The notes: generated by a model from the sequence alone, not told the origin. Positions 25,126-34,778 are shown, counted from the first letter of the stretch. The stretch is 64,000 bases of DNA from Nocardia macrotermitis (GCF_009604405.1 NZ_WEGK01000003.1:310001-374000), one strand, 5' to 3'. Translations and numbers: made by a program.

Positions 25126-26307
25126 ATGACGAGCGGCGGCATGAATTTCGAGCTGACCGAGGATCAACAGCTGATTCGCAGCACCGTCGCGGAGCTGTGC
25201 CGCAAGTTCGACGATCAGTACTGGATGGCCAAGGATCAGGCGCACGAGTTCCCGACCGAGTTCTACGACGCCATCGCCAAGGGTGGCTGGCTGGGCATCA
25301 CGATTCCCGAGGAGTACGGCGGGCACGGGCTGGGCATCACCGAGGCCACGCTGCTGGCCGAGGAGGTCTCGCGCTCGGGCGGTGCGATGAACGCGGCCAC
25401 CGCCATCCACATGTCGATCTTCGGTATGCAGCCGGTGGTGGTGCACGGGTCCGACGAACTCAAGGCGCGCACGTTGCCGCGGATCGCCGAGGGGGAGCTG
25501 CACGTGTGCTTCGGCGTCACCGAACCCGGTGCGGGACTGGATACTTCGCGGATCACCACGTTCGCGCGGCGCGACGGGGACCACTACGTGGTGAACGGGC
25601 GCAAGGTGTGGATCTCCAAGGCGATGGAGTCCGAGAAGATCCTGCTGCTCACGCGGACGCAGCGGTACGACGAGGTCTCCAAGAAGACCGACGGGATGAC
25701 GTTGTTCCTGACCGATCTGGATCGCGCGCACGTCGACATCCGGCCGATCGCGAAGATGGGGCGCAACGCGGTCACCTCCAACGAGCTGTTCATCGACGGG
25801 CTGCGGATTCCGGTCGAGGATCGGGTGGGTGAGGAGGGGATGGGCTTCAAATACCTGCTCGACGGGCTCAATCCCGAACGCATGCTGATCGCCGCCGAGG
25901 CGCTCGGGATCGGCCGGGTGGCACTGGATCACGCGGTGCGGTACGCCAAGGAACGCGTGGTGTTCGACCGGCCGATCGGGATGAACCAGGGCGTGCAGTT
26001 CCCGCTGGCCGATTCGCTGGCCCGGCTCGACGCCGCGGAGTTGGTGTTGCGCAAGGCAACCTGGCGTTACGACCAGGGGCTGCCGTGTGGGCGCGAGGCC
26101 AATACCGCCAAATACCTTTGTGCCGATGCGGGTTTCACCGCCGCGGACCGGGCATTGCAGACGCACGGCGGGATGGGGTACGCCGAGGAGTATCACGTGG
26201 CGCGGTACTTCCGGGAGGCGCGGGTGATGCGGATCGCGCCGATCAGTCAGGAGATGATCCTGAACTACCTGGGCTCGCACGTGCTCGGGCTGCCCCGGAG
26301 TTATTGA
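25126..26307 (+). CDS. Acyl-CoA dehydrogenase
   Basis: A 393-residue acyl-CoA dehydrogenase with a complete fold (YGGHGLGITEATLLAEEVSR, GVTEPGAGLDTSRI, the C-terminal HGGMGYAEEYHVARYFREAR). The ATG at 25126 follows GAGAGGAG; a Met at 25141 is an alternative. It is not part of a short/long pair. It starts a rightward run of SDR, CoA transferase, crotonase, thiolase and acyl-CoA dehydrogenase that amounts to a near-complete beta-oxidation set. It shares the regulated gap with the Rieske operon. Confidence 0.87.
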   Translation: MTSGGMNFELTEDQQLIRSTVAELCRKFDDQYWMAKDQAHEFPTEFYDAIAKGGWLGITIPEEYGGHGLGITEATLLAEEVSRSGGAMNAATAIHMSIFGMQPVVVHGSDELKARTLPRIAEGELHVCFGVTEPGAGLDTSRITTFARRDGDHYVVNGRKVWISKAMESEKILLLTRTQRYDEVSKKTDGMTLFLTDLDRAHVDIRPIAKMGRNAVTSNELFIDGLRIPVEDRVGEEGMGFKYLLDGLNPERMLIAAEALGIGRVALDHAVRYAKERVVFDRPIGMNQGVQFPLADSLARLDAAELVLRKATWRYDQGLPCGREANTAKYLCADAGFTAADRALQTHGGMGYAEEYHVARYFREARVMRIAPISQEMILNYLGSHVLGLPRSY

Positions 26308-26430
26308 GCCGCAAGGTTTCCCGGGCTCGAGGATGGCCCGCCGGAACCGATGGCCGCCGTGGACGCGGCGGTCAGGACAGGACCGGGACGCGCAGGTGTC
26401 CGGTACACGAATCACACAGGGAGTCGGCCG

Positions 26431-27198
26431 ATGGCAGGCAACAATGGATTGTTCGATCTGAGTGGGCGCGCGGCGCTGGTCACCGGCGCGGCCGGGGGGA
26501 TCGGGTCCGCGGTGGCCCAGGCGCTCGCGACGCAGGGCGCGGCGGTGCTGGTCACCGACGTGAACGGGGATGCGGCAGCGGCAGTTGCGGAGAAGATCGT
26601 CGGAAACGGTGGTACCGCTGCGAGTTTCGCGCTGGATGTGTCCGATCGTGAGGCGGCCGACGCCGCCACCGCGCGTGCGGCCGAATTGGCCGGGGGCACA
26701 CTGCATATCGTGGTGAACAACGCCGGTGTCACCGATCCGCACATGTTCTCCGACATCACCGCGGACTCGGTGCGGCGGCTGCTGGAGATCCACACCATGG
26801 GCACCTTCAACGTCTCGCAGGCGGCGCTGCCGTATCTGCCGACCGACGGCACCGGGCGGATCATCAACGTGACCTCCTCGGCGGGCATCGTCGGCACCCT
26901 GGGCCAGGTGAACTACTCCGCGGCCAAGGCCGCCATCATCGGCATCACCAAATCCCTTGCGCGCGAACTGGCTCGCAAGAACATCCTGGTGAACGCGCTC
27001 GCGCCGCTGGCCGCCACGCCGATGACCGACACCATCCGCACCGACGAGAAGTTCGCCAAGCAGATGTTGAACCGGATTCCGTTGCGGCGCTGGGCCGATC
27101 CGCAGGAGGTCGCCGGGGCGTTCGTGTTCCTCGCGACCGACGCCGCCTCCTTCATCACCGGCCAGGTGCTGCCGGTGGACGGCGGCATGGTGATGTGA
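26431..27198 (+). CDS. Short-chain dehydrogenase/reductase (FabG-like)
   Basis: A 255-residue classical SDR with VTGAAGGIGSAVA, NNAGV, a catalytic Tyr162 and Lys166 (NYSAAKAAIIG) and a typical C-terminus (GQVLPVDGGMVM). It oxidises or reduces a hydroxyl/keto group with NAD(H) or NADP(H). It is joined by an ATGA overlap to the CoA transferase gene. A 3-hydroxyacyl-CoA dehydrogenase role in the beta-oxidation run is plausible. Confidence 0.84.
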   Translation: MAGNNGLFDLSGRAALVTGAAGGIGSAVAQALATQGAAVLVTDVNGDAAAAVAEKIVGNGGTAASFALDVSDREAADAATARAAELAGGTLHIVVNNAGVTDPHMFSDITADSVRRLLEIHTMGTFNVSQAALPYLPTDGTGRIINVTSSAGIVGTLGQVNYSAAKAAIIGITKSLARELARKNILVNALAPLAATPMTDTIRTDEKFAKQMLNRIPLRRWADPQEVAGAFVFLATDAASFITGQVLPVDGGMVM

Positions 27199-28430
27199 TG
27201 CTGGATCCGAGTGCCGGTCCGCTGGCCGGAATCACGGTCGTCGCGCTGGAACAGGCGGTGTCCGCGCCGATGTGCACGCGCGCCCTGGCCGATTTCGGGG
27301 CCCGGGTGATCAAGGTCGAGAACCCCTCGGGCGGCGACTTCGCCCGCTACTACGACGATGTGGTGCAGGGGCAGGCCGCGCACTTCGTCTGGTGCAACCG
27401 GGGCAAGGAATCGGTCACCCTGGACCTGAAATCCGATGCGGGCGTGGAACTTCTGCATCGGCTGCTGGATCGCGCGGATGTGCTGGTGTCGAATCTCGCG
27501 CCCGGGGCGACCGCGCGCTTGGGCCTTGCGCCGCAGGACATCTCGGCCCGGCACCCGGATCTGATCGCCGTGGAGATCGACGGCTTCGGCGCGGGCGGGC
27601 CGCTATCGCACAAGCGCGCCTACGACCTGCTGGTGCAGGCCGAATCCGGAGTGTGCGCGGTGACCGGGACGGCCGATTCACCCGCCAAACCCGGCCCGCC
27701 GATGGCCGATGTGACCACGGGACTGTATGCGGCACTGTCGATTCTGGCGACGCTGTGCGGGCGACTGCGCAACGGACCCGGATCCGGGACGAATATCGCG
27801 GTCAGCCTGTTCGACATGATGGCCGAGATGATGGGGTACCACCTGAATTACGCGCGGTATTCGGGTGTGGATCTGGTGCCGCTGGGGATGAGTTCCCCGG
27901 CCGTCGCGCCCTACGGCGCCTACCGCACGGCCGACGATCAGACGGTTGTGTTGGGCACCACCAACGATCGCGAATGGCAGCGGCTGTCCCGGGATATGCT
28001 GGGCCGCCCCGATCTGGCCGAGGACGCGCGATTCCTGACCAACCCGGGGCGCTGTGAGCATCGTGCCGAGCTCGATGACGCGATCGGAAGCTGGTGTGCG
28101 GCACATGATCTGGAGCACATCCAGAAGGTCGCCGACGAGGTCGGGATCGGCAACTCGCGGTACAACAAGCCCAGCGAGGTGATCAACCATCCGCAGCTGG
28201 TCGAACGTCATCGGCTGCGCACCATCGACACCCCGGGCGGGCGCATCGTCGCGGTACTTCCTCCCGCAGTGATCGACGGCTTCGAACCGCCCATGGGCCC
28301 GGTGCCGGGACTCGGCGAACACACCGACAGTCTGCTGGCCGAGATCGGTTGCAGCGCAGCGGAAATTGCCACGCTTCGGGGGAGCGGGGCGGTCGGTGCG
28401 CGGTACCAGCCGCCGGTGGAAGCATCATGA
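27198..28430 (+). CDS. Family III CoA transferase
   Basis: A 410-residue CaiB/BaiF protein with GITVVALEQAVSAPMCTRAL at the N-terminus and the predicted nucleophile Asp206 in AVSLFDMM. Its start overlaps the SDR stop (ATGA). It is the second enzyme of this family in the window. It could activate a dicarboxylic or aromatic acid intermediate using acetyl- or succinyl-CoA. The 161 bp between it and the crotonase show no gene. Confidence 0.85.
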   Translation: MLDPSAGPLAGITVVALEQAVSAPMCTRALADFGARVIKVENPSGGDFARYYDDVVQGQAAHFVWCNRGKESVTLDLKSDAGVELLHRLLDRADVLVSNLAPGATARLGLAPQDISARHPDLIAVEIDGFGAGGPLSHKRAYDLLVQAESGVCAVTGTADSPAKPGPPMADVTTGLYAALSILATLCGRLRNGPGSGTNIAVSLFDMMAEMMGYHLNYARYSGVDLVPLGMSSPAVAPYGAYRTADDQTVVLGTTNDREWQRLSRDMLGRPDLAEDARFLTNPGRCEHRAELDDAIGSWCAAHDLEHIQKVADEVGIGNSRYNKPSEVINHPQLVERHRLRTIDTPGGRIVAVLPPAVIDGFEPPMGPVPGLGEHTDSLLAEIGCSAAEIATLRGSGAVGARYQPPVEAS

Positions 28431-28591
28431 CAGCCGCACGCAGGGGAATCGAGGGTTGCGTTGGCAGTGCTCGGCCATCGGTGGAACTCACTGTGGTGCA
28501 GGGAGTTACGCGATCGTACGTGAGGTTCCGTGCTGGTGGGCCGAGTCGCGTCGCGCCAATTCCCTTGCTGCGAATGATGAGGGAGGTGTGA

Positions 28592-29428
28592 ATGTCCGGC
28601 GAGCCAGTTCTGCTGATCGATGATGCGGCCGGCGTGCGGACGCTCACGCTGAACCGGCCTCGGCGCAAGAACGCGATCGATCACGAGTTGTGGTTGACGC
28701 TCGCGGATGCGTTGCGGGACACCGCGGTTGATCGGTCGGTGCGGGCCGTGGTGCTTACCGGGGCGGGCGGGGCATTCTGTTCGGGGGCGGATATCTCCGC
28801 GCCGGACAACAGTCATCCGGTGTATCGGATGCGGGAGTTGACCGACGTGGCGTTGCTGCTGCACGAGTTGCCGATGCCGACGGTTGCCAAGGTTCGGGGA
28901 GTGGCTGTCGGTGCGGGGTGGAATCTGGCGTTGGGGTGCGATCTGGTGGTCGCGTCGGCGCAGGCCCGGTTTTCGCAGATCTTCGCGCAGCGCGGGTTGT
29001 CGTTGGATCTGGGTGGGTCGTGGTTGTTGCCGAAACTTGTCGGGCTGCAACAGGCCAAGCGGCTCGCGCTGCTCGCCGAGACCATCGGGGCCGCAGAGGC
29101 TTTGGGGCTGAGCTTGGTGACCTGGATGGTATCCGAGGACGAGATCGACACGTACGTGAGCGATCTCGCCGCTCGTTTGGCCGCGGGGCCGCCGATTGCG
29201 TTGGCACAGACCAAGGCGCTGCTCAATGCCGGGGCCGATCACACGCTGCGTGAGGCACTCGCCGGCGAGGCCACCGCGCAGGGACTCAATTTCGCCACCG
29301 CGGACGCTCCCGAGGCGTTCGCCGCCTTCGCCGAGAAGCGCGAAGCTCAATTCACCGGTCGCTGGACCGTGCATCGTCCTGCGATGCGCGGCGGCGACTC
29401 CGAGAAGACCAGGGAAACAGATGCGTGA
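28592..29428 (+). CDS. Crotonase, enoyl-CoA isomerase (PaaG)-like
   Basis: A 278-residue crotonase with a good GGGAGG box before its ATG. The hydratase glutamates are replaced (Asn in GAGWNLAL and Phe in SQIFAQRG). The segment GLSLDLGGSWLLP matches the GLVPDxGGTWLLP motif of PaaG-like isomerases, whose Asp is catalytic. A delta3,delta2-enoyl-CoA isomerase or ring-type isomerase is the best guess. Its 3' end overlaps the thiolase gene by 8 bp. Confidence 0.82.
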   Translation: MSGEPVLLIDDAAGVRTLTLNRPRRKNAIDHELWLTLADALRDTAVDRSVRAVVLTGAGGAFCSGADISAPDNSHPVYRMRELTDVALLLHELPMPTVAKVRGVAVGAGWNLALGCDLVVASAQARFSQIFAQRGLSLDLGGSWLLPKLVGLQQAKRLALLAETIGAAEALGLSLVTWMVSEDEIDTYVSDLAARLAAGPPIALAQTKALLNAGADHTLREALAGEATAQGLNFATADAPEAFAAFAEKREAQFTGRWTVHRPAMRGGDSEKTRETDA

Positions 29429-30566
29429 AGTAGTCATCGCCGGGGCCGTGCGGACCCCGGTCGGTAAACGGAACGGCGGGATGTCCGGTATGCACGCCGC
29501 GGACCTGTCGGCGGTCGTGCTGACGGAGTTGGCGCGGCGCACCGGGATTGATCCGGTGGTCGTGGACGACGTGATCTGGGGTTGCGTCTCCCAGGTGGGC
29601 GATCAGTCCAGCAATATCGGCCGGTACGCGGTGTTGGCGGCGGGCTGGCCGGAGACGATTCCGGGGACGACGATCAACCGGGCGTGCGGATCGAGCCAGC
29701 AGGCACTGGATTTCGCCGCGCAGGCCGTGGCGTCCGGGCAGCAGGACGTCGTGGTGGCCGGTGGGGTCGAGGTGATGAGCCGGGTGCCGCTCGGTTCGGC
29801 ACGTTCCACCGGGATGCCGTACGGGCCGAAAGTGCTTGCGCGGTACGAGAATTTCTCCTTCAACCAGGGCATTTCGGCCGAATTGATCGCGCAGAAGTGG
29901 GGTTTCACGCGGACTCGGCTGGACGAGTTCTCCGCGCAGTCGCACGAGCGGGCGGCCGCCGCGCAGGACAAGGGCGCGTTCGAGGAGCAGATCGTCTCGG
30001 TCACAACGGATTCCGGGACGGTCACCGCCGATGAGGGCATCCGTCGCGGCACCACAGTCGAGAAGCTCGCGGGCCTGAAACCGGCCTTCCAGGACGACGG
30101 CGTCATCCACGCGGGTAGCTCCTCCCAGATCTCCGATGGTGCTGCGGCACTGCTGGTTACGACCGCCGAGCGGGCCCGCGAACTCGGACTCACACCCCTG
30201 GTGCGGTATCGGGTGGGCGCTGTCACCGGAGCCGATCCGGTGCTCATGCTCACCGGTCCCATCCCCGCGACGGCAAAAGCGTTGCGCAAGGCGGGAATCG
30301 GCATCTCCGACATCGGCGTCTTCGAGGTGAACGAGGCTTTCGCGCCCGTCCCGCTGGCCTGGCTCGCCGAAACCGGCGCGGATCCGGCCGCGATGAATCC
30401 GCTCGGCGGCGCGATCGCCCTGGGCCACCCGCTCGGCGGCTCGGGTGCGGTTCTGATGACCCGCATGATTCATCACATGCGCGACAACGGAATTCGCTAC
30501 GGCCTGCAAACCATGTGCGAGGGCGGCGGAACCGCCAACGCCACCATCGTCGAACTAGCGTCCTGA
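29421..30566 (+). CDS. Thiolase (acetyl-CoA acyltransferase)
   Basis: A 381-residue degradative thiolase. The nucleophile Cys89 lies in NRACGSSQQA. NEAF, GGAIALGHPLGGSGA (catalytic His) and CEGGGTANATI complete the active site. It cleaves a 3-ketoacyl-CoA with CoA to release acetyl-CoA or propionyl-CoA. It is translationally coupled to the upstream crotonase and followed 10 bp later by an acyl-CoA dehydrogenase. Confidence 0.9.
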   Translation: MREVVIAGAVRTPVGKRNGGMSGMHAADLSAVVLTELARRTGIDPVVVDDVIWGCVSQVGDQSSNIGRYAVLAAGWPETIPGTTINRACGSSQQALDFAAQAVASGQQDVVVAGGVEVMSRVPLGSARSTGMPYGPKVLARYENFSFNQGISAELIAQKWGFTRTRLDEFSAQSHERAAAAQDKGAFEEQIVSVTTDSGTVTADEGIRRGTTVEKLAGLKPAFQDDGVIHAGSSSQISDGAAALLVTTAERARELGLTPLVRYRVGAVTGADPVLMLTGPIPATAKALRKAGIGISDIGVFEVNEAFAPVPLAWLAETGADPAAMNPLGGAIALGHPLGGSGAVLMTRMIHHMRDNGIRYGLQTMCEGGGTANATIVELAS

Positions 30567-30576
30567 AGGAGCCGTC

Positions 30577-31728
30577 GTGCGCCGCACCCTCTACACCGCC
30601 GATCACGAGGCATTCCGGGACCTGGCAAGGCAATTCATCGAAAAGGAAGTGGTCCCGCACTACCCGGACTGGGAGCGGGCGGGCCGGATGCCGCGCGAAA
30701 TCTTCGAGCGCATGGGCGAACTCGGCATGCTGGGCACCGCGATTCCGGAGGAGTACGGCGGCGGGGGAGTGCGGGACTACCGCTTCAACGCGGTGTTGCA
30801 GGAGGAGGCGTATCGCGCGCTGGTCACCCTCTCGACCGTGCGCACCCAGATCGATGTGATCCTGCCGTACTTCCTGGAATACGCGAACGAGGAGCAACGT
30901 CAACGCTGGTTCCCCGGCCTGGCGAACGGCACCCTGCTCACCGCGGTCGCCATGACCGAACCCGGCACCGGCTCCGACCTCGCGGGTGTGTGCACCACCG
31001 CGGTCCGCGACGGTGAGGACTACATCATCAACGGCGCAAAGACTTTCATCACCGGCGGCCTCCTGGCCGACCTGGTGATCGTGGTCGCCCGCACCGACAC
31101 CGACCCCGACAACCGTCGCGCGGGCCTGAGCCTGATCGTCGTGGAGAGCGGCCGCCCCGGCTTCACCAAGGGGCGCGTCCTGGACAAGCTCGGCTGCAAG
31201 GTCCAGGACACCGTCGAGCTCGCCTTCGACAATGTCCGTGTGCCGCAATCGAATCGGCTCGGCGAAGAGGGCGAGGCCTTCGGCTACCTCGGCCACAACC
31301 TGGCCCAGGAACGCATCACCGTCGCCGTCGGCTCGGTGGCACAGGCGCGTTCGGCGATCATCGCCACGAGCGAATACGTCAAGGAGCGCAAGGCATTCGG
31401 CCAACCGGTGGCCTCCTACCAGAACACCAAGTTCGAACTCGCGGCCATGTCCGCAGAGGTCGAAGCCGCCCAAACCATGATCGACCGAGCCGTCCTGGAC
31501 CTGGTCGAAGGCGAACTCTCCGGCCCCGACGCCGCCCGCACCAAACTCTTCTGCACCGAAGTCCAAGCCCGAGTAGTAGACCGCTGCCTCCAACTCTTCG
31601 GTGGCTACGGCTACATGCTCGAATACCCCATAGCCCGCCTCTACGCCGACGCCCGAGTAGCCCGAATCTACGCTGGCACAAGCGAAGTCATGAAGACGAT
31701 CGTTGCGAAGGACCTGGGTCTGCGCTGA
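30577..31728 (+). CDS. Acyl-CoA dehydrogenase
   Basis: A 383-residue acyl-CoA dehydrogenase with a GTG start after GAAGGAG. It has AMTEPGTGSDLAGV, NGAKTFITGGLLAD and LFGGYGYMLEYPIARLYADA, the last resembling long/medium-chain and isovaleryl-type enzymes. It ends the rightward beta-oxidation run; no obvious strong terminator was found in the 115 bp that follow. Confidence 0.88.
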   Translation: MRRTLYTADHEAFRDLARQFIEKEVVPHYPDWERAGRMPREIFERMGELGMLGTAIPEEYGGGGVRDYRFNAVLQEEAYRALVTLSTVRTQIDVILPYFLEYANEEQRQRWFPGLANGTLLTAVAMTEPGTGSDLAGVCTTAVRDGEDYIINGAKTFITGGLLADLVIVVARTDTDPDNRRAGLSLIVVESGRPGFTKGRVLDKLGCKVQDTVELAFDNVRVPQSNRLGEEGEAFGYLGHNLAQERITVAVGSVAQARSAIIATSEYVKERKAFGQPVASYQNTKFELAAMSAEVEAAQTMIDRAVLDLVEGELSGPDAARTKLFCTEVQARVVDRCLQLFGGYGYMLEYPIARLYADARVARIYAGTSEVMKTIVAKDLGLR

Positions 31729-31843
31729 ATCGATATTCCGGGGCCTGTCCGCCCGCCTACCGTTCGCCACGGACGGACAGCGCCCTACGGAATCTCAGAT
31801 GACACGGATGCCGTTGGGAATCTTCTTGCCGGGCAACGAATCG

Positions 31844-32317
31844 TTACCCCAGGTAAGGCGTTCCCCGGTGTTCCGCATGGTGCCGCAACCGAAGCCGCAC
31901 AGTCGGGTGCACCGGCAACGATTCCAGTTCGTCCAGCGTGAGGAACTCCACCGCGGTGGACTCGTGTGACACCGTGACCGTCCCACCGGTCACCCTGCCG
32001 TAATAGATCACCGCGAACTCCTGCCGAACCTCCCCATCCGCGTAGGCGATCACATGCTGAGGGGCGGTGTAGATCCCGAGCAACCCCGTGATCTCGATAT
32101 CCAGACCGGTTTCTTCCCGAGTCTCGCGTACCGCACACTCCGACAGCGTTTCCCCTACCTCCATGATCCCCCCGGGCAGCGACCAGTTCCCCGAATCACC
32201 CCGCCGCTGCATGAGCACCCGTCCGAGCTCGTCCACGACCAGAGCGGAGGCCCCTGGTTTCAGCGAATTCGCTTCCGGCGCTTGTGGATCGTTGTAGTAG
32301 TCACGCCGTGAGCCCAC
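31844..32317 (-). CDS. Nudix hydrolase
   Basis: A 157-residue Nudix protein with a complete Nudix box, GIMEVGETLSECAVRE followed by TREETGL, matching GX5EX7REUXEEXGU. The GTG start has AGGGAG 5 bp upstream. It hydrolyses a nucleoside diphosphate linked to another group; the substrate is not predictable. It marks the end of the catabolic block and the start of the accessory region. Confidence 0.86.
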   Translation of the reverse strand: MGSRRDYYNDPQAPEANSLKPGASALVVDELGRVLMQRRGDSGNWSLPGGIMEVGETLSECAVRETREETGLDIEITGLLGIYTAPQHVIAYADGEVRQEFAVIYYGRVTGGTVTVSHESTAVEFLTLDELESLPVHPTVRLRLRHHAEHRGTPYLG

Positions 32318-32481
32318 GGGAACTCCCTTCGGTGCACCATCGGTTTGGTTCGGGCGCGATCCGCTGTGTCCGTAGCCATCCCGCGCCGTCCTCTGATCTG
32401 GATCTGGATGAGATCGGTTGTGTTCCAGTGGTTCCGGCCAGTGCGGTGCCGGTAGGAGCTCCAGTCGAGGGCTTCCGGCCG

Positions 32482-33183
32482 TCAGCCGATGATGTTACCG
32501 GGGTGGTGATCGGCGGGAGGAGATGTCGACGCGCTGAACAGCTCGTTCATCGAGTTGATGATCGCTGCCGGTACGTGAGCGGCCAACTTCTCGGACTTGC
32601 CTGGTTTGTTGGCGAATGCGATCACCGGGACTGCGGCGGCCTCTCCCGCGAGGATGTCGGTTACCGAATCGCCGACGAATGTGCACTGGTCGGGTGTGGT
32701 GCCGAGCCCGCGGATCGCCGCGTGCAGTAAGTATGGGTGTGGTTTCAGGTGTGAGGGGTCCGCGTCCGTGCGCGCGTAGACGCCGGTGACATGTTCGGTG
32801 AGTCCGTGTGCATCGAGGTAGGCGCTGATGGCGGCATGAGAGTTGTTGCTGACGATTGCGATTCGGCCGTGCCGAGCGGCGGTGCGTATCACGTTGTGCG
32901 CGTGCGGAGTTGGTCGCGCGGAGGCGATGGCGTCGAGTTCGATCGTGGCGAGTTGCCGTTCGATGGCATCAGCGATGGTCGGTCCGAGGAGTGCGGCGAA
33001 AGCGAGGACGTCGAACGGGTCATCGTCGGCGGTGACCTCCGCTGGAATGTCCGATTCGAGTAATGTGACGAGTTGTTCGACGGCGGTCCTGCTGGAGACA
33101 CCGGAGAAGACCGAGCAGATGGGTCCATCGAAGTCCAGTAGGAGACAAGGCCGTTCGTGTAGGTGCCTGGTCGATGAGGTCAT
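32482..33183 (-). CDS. HAD-family phosphatase-like hydrolase
   Basis: A 233-residue HAD protein with all four motifs: DFDGPI (nucleophile Asp), SNNS, LKPHP (Lys) and GDSVTD (metal). The cap domain is helical and inserted after motif I. Related proteins dephosphorylate small metabolites or sugars. It lies alone between the Nudix gene and the Uma2 gene on the same strand; the shared role, if any, is unknown. Confidence 0.82.
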   Translation of the reverse strand: MTSSTRHLHERPCLLLDFDGPICSVFSGVSSRTAVEQLVTLLESDIPAEVTADDDPFDVLAFAALLGPTIADAIERQLATIELDAIASARPTPHAHNVIRTAARHGRIAIVSNNSHAAISAYLDAHGLTEHVTGVYARTDADPSHLKPHPYLLHAAIRGLGTTPDQCTFVGDSVTDILAGEAAAVPVIAFANKPGKSEKLAAHVPAAIINSMNELFSASTSPPADHHPGNIIG

Positions 33184-33225
33184 GGGGTGTAGTCCGGGTG
33201 CCGGAGTTCCATTCGCGCAGCGGGA

Positions 33226-33849
33226 TCACAGGACCAGTTCGGTGAGCTGATCCCAGTCGATGTTGATACGGATCGGTACATCGACTGCGGCACCTGTGCC
33301 GGGCCGTAGTTCCCGAACGAACTTGTACCCGCCGGACTGATGATCCAGAACGTGCACTTCGATCCCGTACACGGCGTTGTCCCGAAGGGTGACGATCCAG
33401 TACCACGGGATTCCGGCCGCCGCGTATTCGGCCATCTTCTCCACGCGGTCGGTCTTGGCGCTACCGGGCGAGACCACTTCCACGACGAGTTTGACATGCC
33501 GGGCCGGAAGGGGGCGAACGCCATTCGGCGCACAATCGAACAGCGCGGCGTCGGGGCTACGGATTGTCATTCTCGGTACGTCCCAGAGGACGACGTCGAA
33601 ATCGCCGTCGGCGTCCAGGCAGTCGTCCGGATTGGCCCGCATATAGTCGCGTGCCGCTTCCTCGATCATATTTGTGATTCGACGGGCGGCTTTCTGGTGT
33701 GCTCTGCTTGGTTCCTCGCATCGCACCACGTTGCCGTTGACGACCTCGACACTCCGACAGAAGTCTTCCGGTAACTGTCGCCAGATCTCGACCGTGACCG
33801 GTTCGGGTTGGAGGTTGTCTGTGCTGGCCCAATCGAAGATCGCGGACAT
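33226..33849 (-). CDS. Uma2-family restriction-endonuclease-fold protein
   Basis: A 207-residue DUF820/Uma2 protein with the PD-(D/E)xK-like core (SPDAALF, then VKLVVEVVSPGS, then DRVEKMAEYAAAGIPWYWIV). The ATG at 33849 is chosen because sequences further upstream are not conserved-looking. These proteins are common in actinobacteria and cyanobacteria, often in many copies, and their function is not established. No partner methylase is present. Confidence 0.78.
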   Translation of the reverse strand: MSAIFDWASTDNLQPEPVTVEIWRQLPEDFCRSVEVVNGNVVRCEEPSRAHQKAARRITNMIEEAARDYMRANPDDCLDADGDFDVVLWDVPRMTIRSPDAALFDCAPNGVRPLPARHVKLVVEVVSPGSAKTDRVEKMAEYAAAGIPWYWIVTLRDNAVYGIEVHVLDHQSGGYKFVRELRPGTGAAVDVPIRINIDWDQLTELVL

Positions 33850-33911
33850 GCGGTACACATTACCGCCAGCGCACACTGTCACCGGTCGTCCGGATTGGAC
33901 CTACGCGCAGT

Positions 33912-34015
33912 GGTGGGCTGGCCTATGGCCTCGGCGACGTAGGTCATGGAGTGGTTGTCGCGGGGGACGGCGGCGGTGCGTTGTTCCGGGTGAACCCCAC
34001 TCGGCAGGTTGACGC
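33912..34015 (-). pseudogene. Remnant of a lytic transglycosylase C-terminus
   Basis: Translated on the minus strand, this stretch gives HPEQRTAAVPRDNHSM followed by TYVAEAIGQP. The intact transglycosylase at 39142 ends with KPEQRTAAILRYNHSM followed by AYVTQVMGWA. About 25 aligned residues match closely at the very end of the domain, with no catalytic domain upstream. It is a decayed duplicate or a recombination scar. The rest of 33850-34139 shows no gene. Confidence 0.65.
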
Positions 34016-34139
34016 GGACAACTGTGATCCCGGGCCGCCGTAGATGGTCGGCGGTGCGGTTCCCTGGGTAGGCGTAACCATATTGTCATAACCTCGAGTT
34101 TCCTTGTGTACCAATGAAACCCACTGATCACCGGCTGTC

Positions 34140-34778
34140 TCAGTAGGCGACGGTGAATACGGTTCTGTGGTGGGTTGGTTTGTCGATCTCGTCGACGAAG
34201 GCGATGGCGTAGTCTTCGCCGCTGATGTGTGAGTTTCCGTCGGCGTTTACCAGCAGCACATCGTCGCCTACTCGGAAGGCGCCGGTGCGTGTGCCTCGGT
34301 TGTTCGCGTTGTACAACGCGGGCGGTGAGAGGCTGAACCAATCCACAGTGTTTGGGAGGGCTCGCAGTCGGGTCAGGACCGCGGCGTGGGCGTTGCCGTC
34401 TTCGCGGAATTCTTCCGGGAAGAGTGGGGTGTCGAGCACGCGTGGTCCATCCGGTGCGACGCGCAGGTTGCCCGCGCCGCCGACGAGGCCGAGGCGCGCG
34501 GCGTTGGCGGAGGCGATCTTGCCGAGTGTGGGAATGTGGTCGGCCAATCCTGTGCCGTGAGCCTGCAACGCCACCACCAGTATGTCCGCGTCGGAGGCGA
34601 CGTCGCGCACGAATTTTTCGTCGAACAGCGAACCGGGGCGGACGTCCAGGTCGGCGCGGGACGCGAGTGGGGCGGTGTTGCGTGCGATTGCGATGACTCG
34701 GTGTCCGCGTGTCGTCGCTTCGGTCGCGATGTTGCCGCCGGAATAGCCGGTGGCGCCGAATACCGCGATGGTGGTCAT
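34140..34778 (-). CDS. NAD(P)-binding NmrA/atypical SDR family oxidoreductase
   Basis: A 212-residue atypical SDR with IAVFGATGYSGGNIATEA at the N-terminus (GxxGxxG) and the LVGGAGNLRV segment. Family members include flavin-reductase-like and epimerase-like proteins, and redox sensors of the NmrA type. It is the last gene of the SigG-like operon, starting 8 bp after the preceding small gene stops. It may act in a redox or stress response. Confidence 0.78.
   Translation of the reverse strand: MTTIAVFGATGYSGGNIATEATTRGHRVIAIARNTAPLASRADLDVRPGSLFDEKFVRDVASDADILVVALQAHGTGLADHIPTLGKIASANAARLGLVGGAGNLRVAPDGPRVLDTPLFPEEFREDGNAHAAVLTRLRALPNTVDWFSLSPPALYNANNRGTRTGAFRVGDDVLLVNADGNSHISGEDYAIAFVDEIDKPTHHRTVFTVAY

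Noticed and set aside
31746..31790. Possible terminator after the acyl-CoA dehydrogenase at 30577
   Set aside because: A 7-bp CTGTCCG/CGGACAG stem with a very long loop is present, too weak to call.
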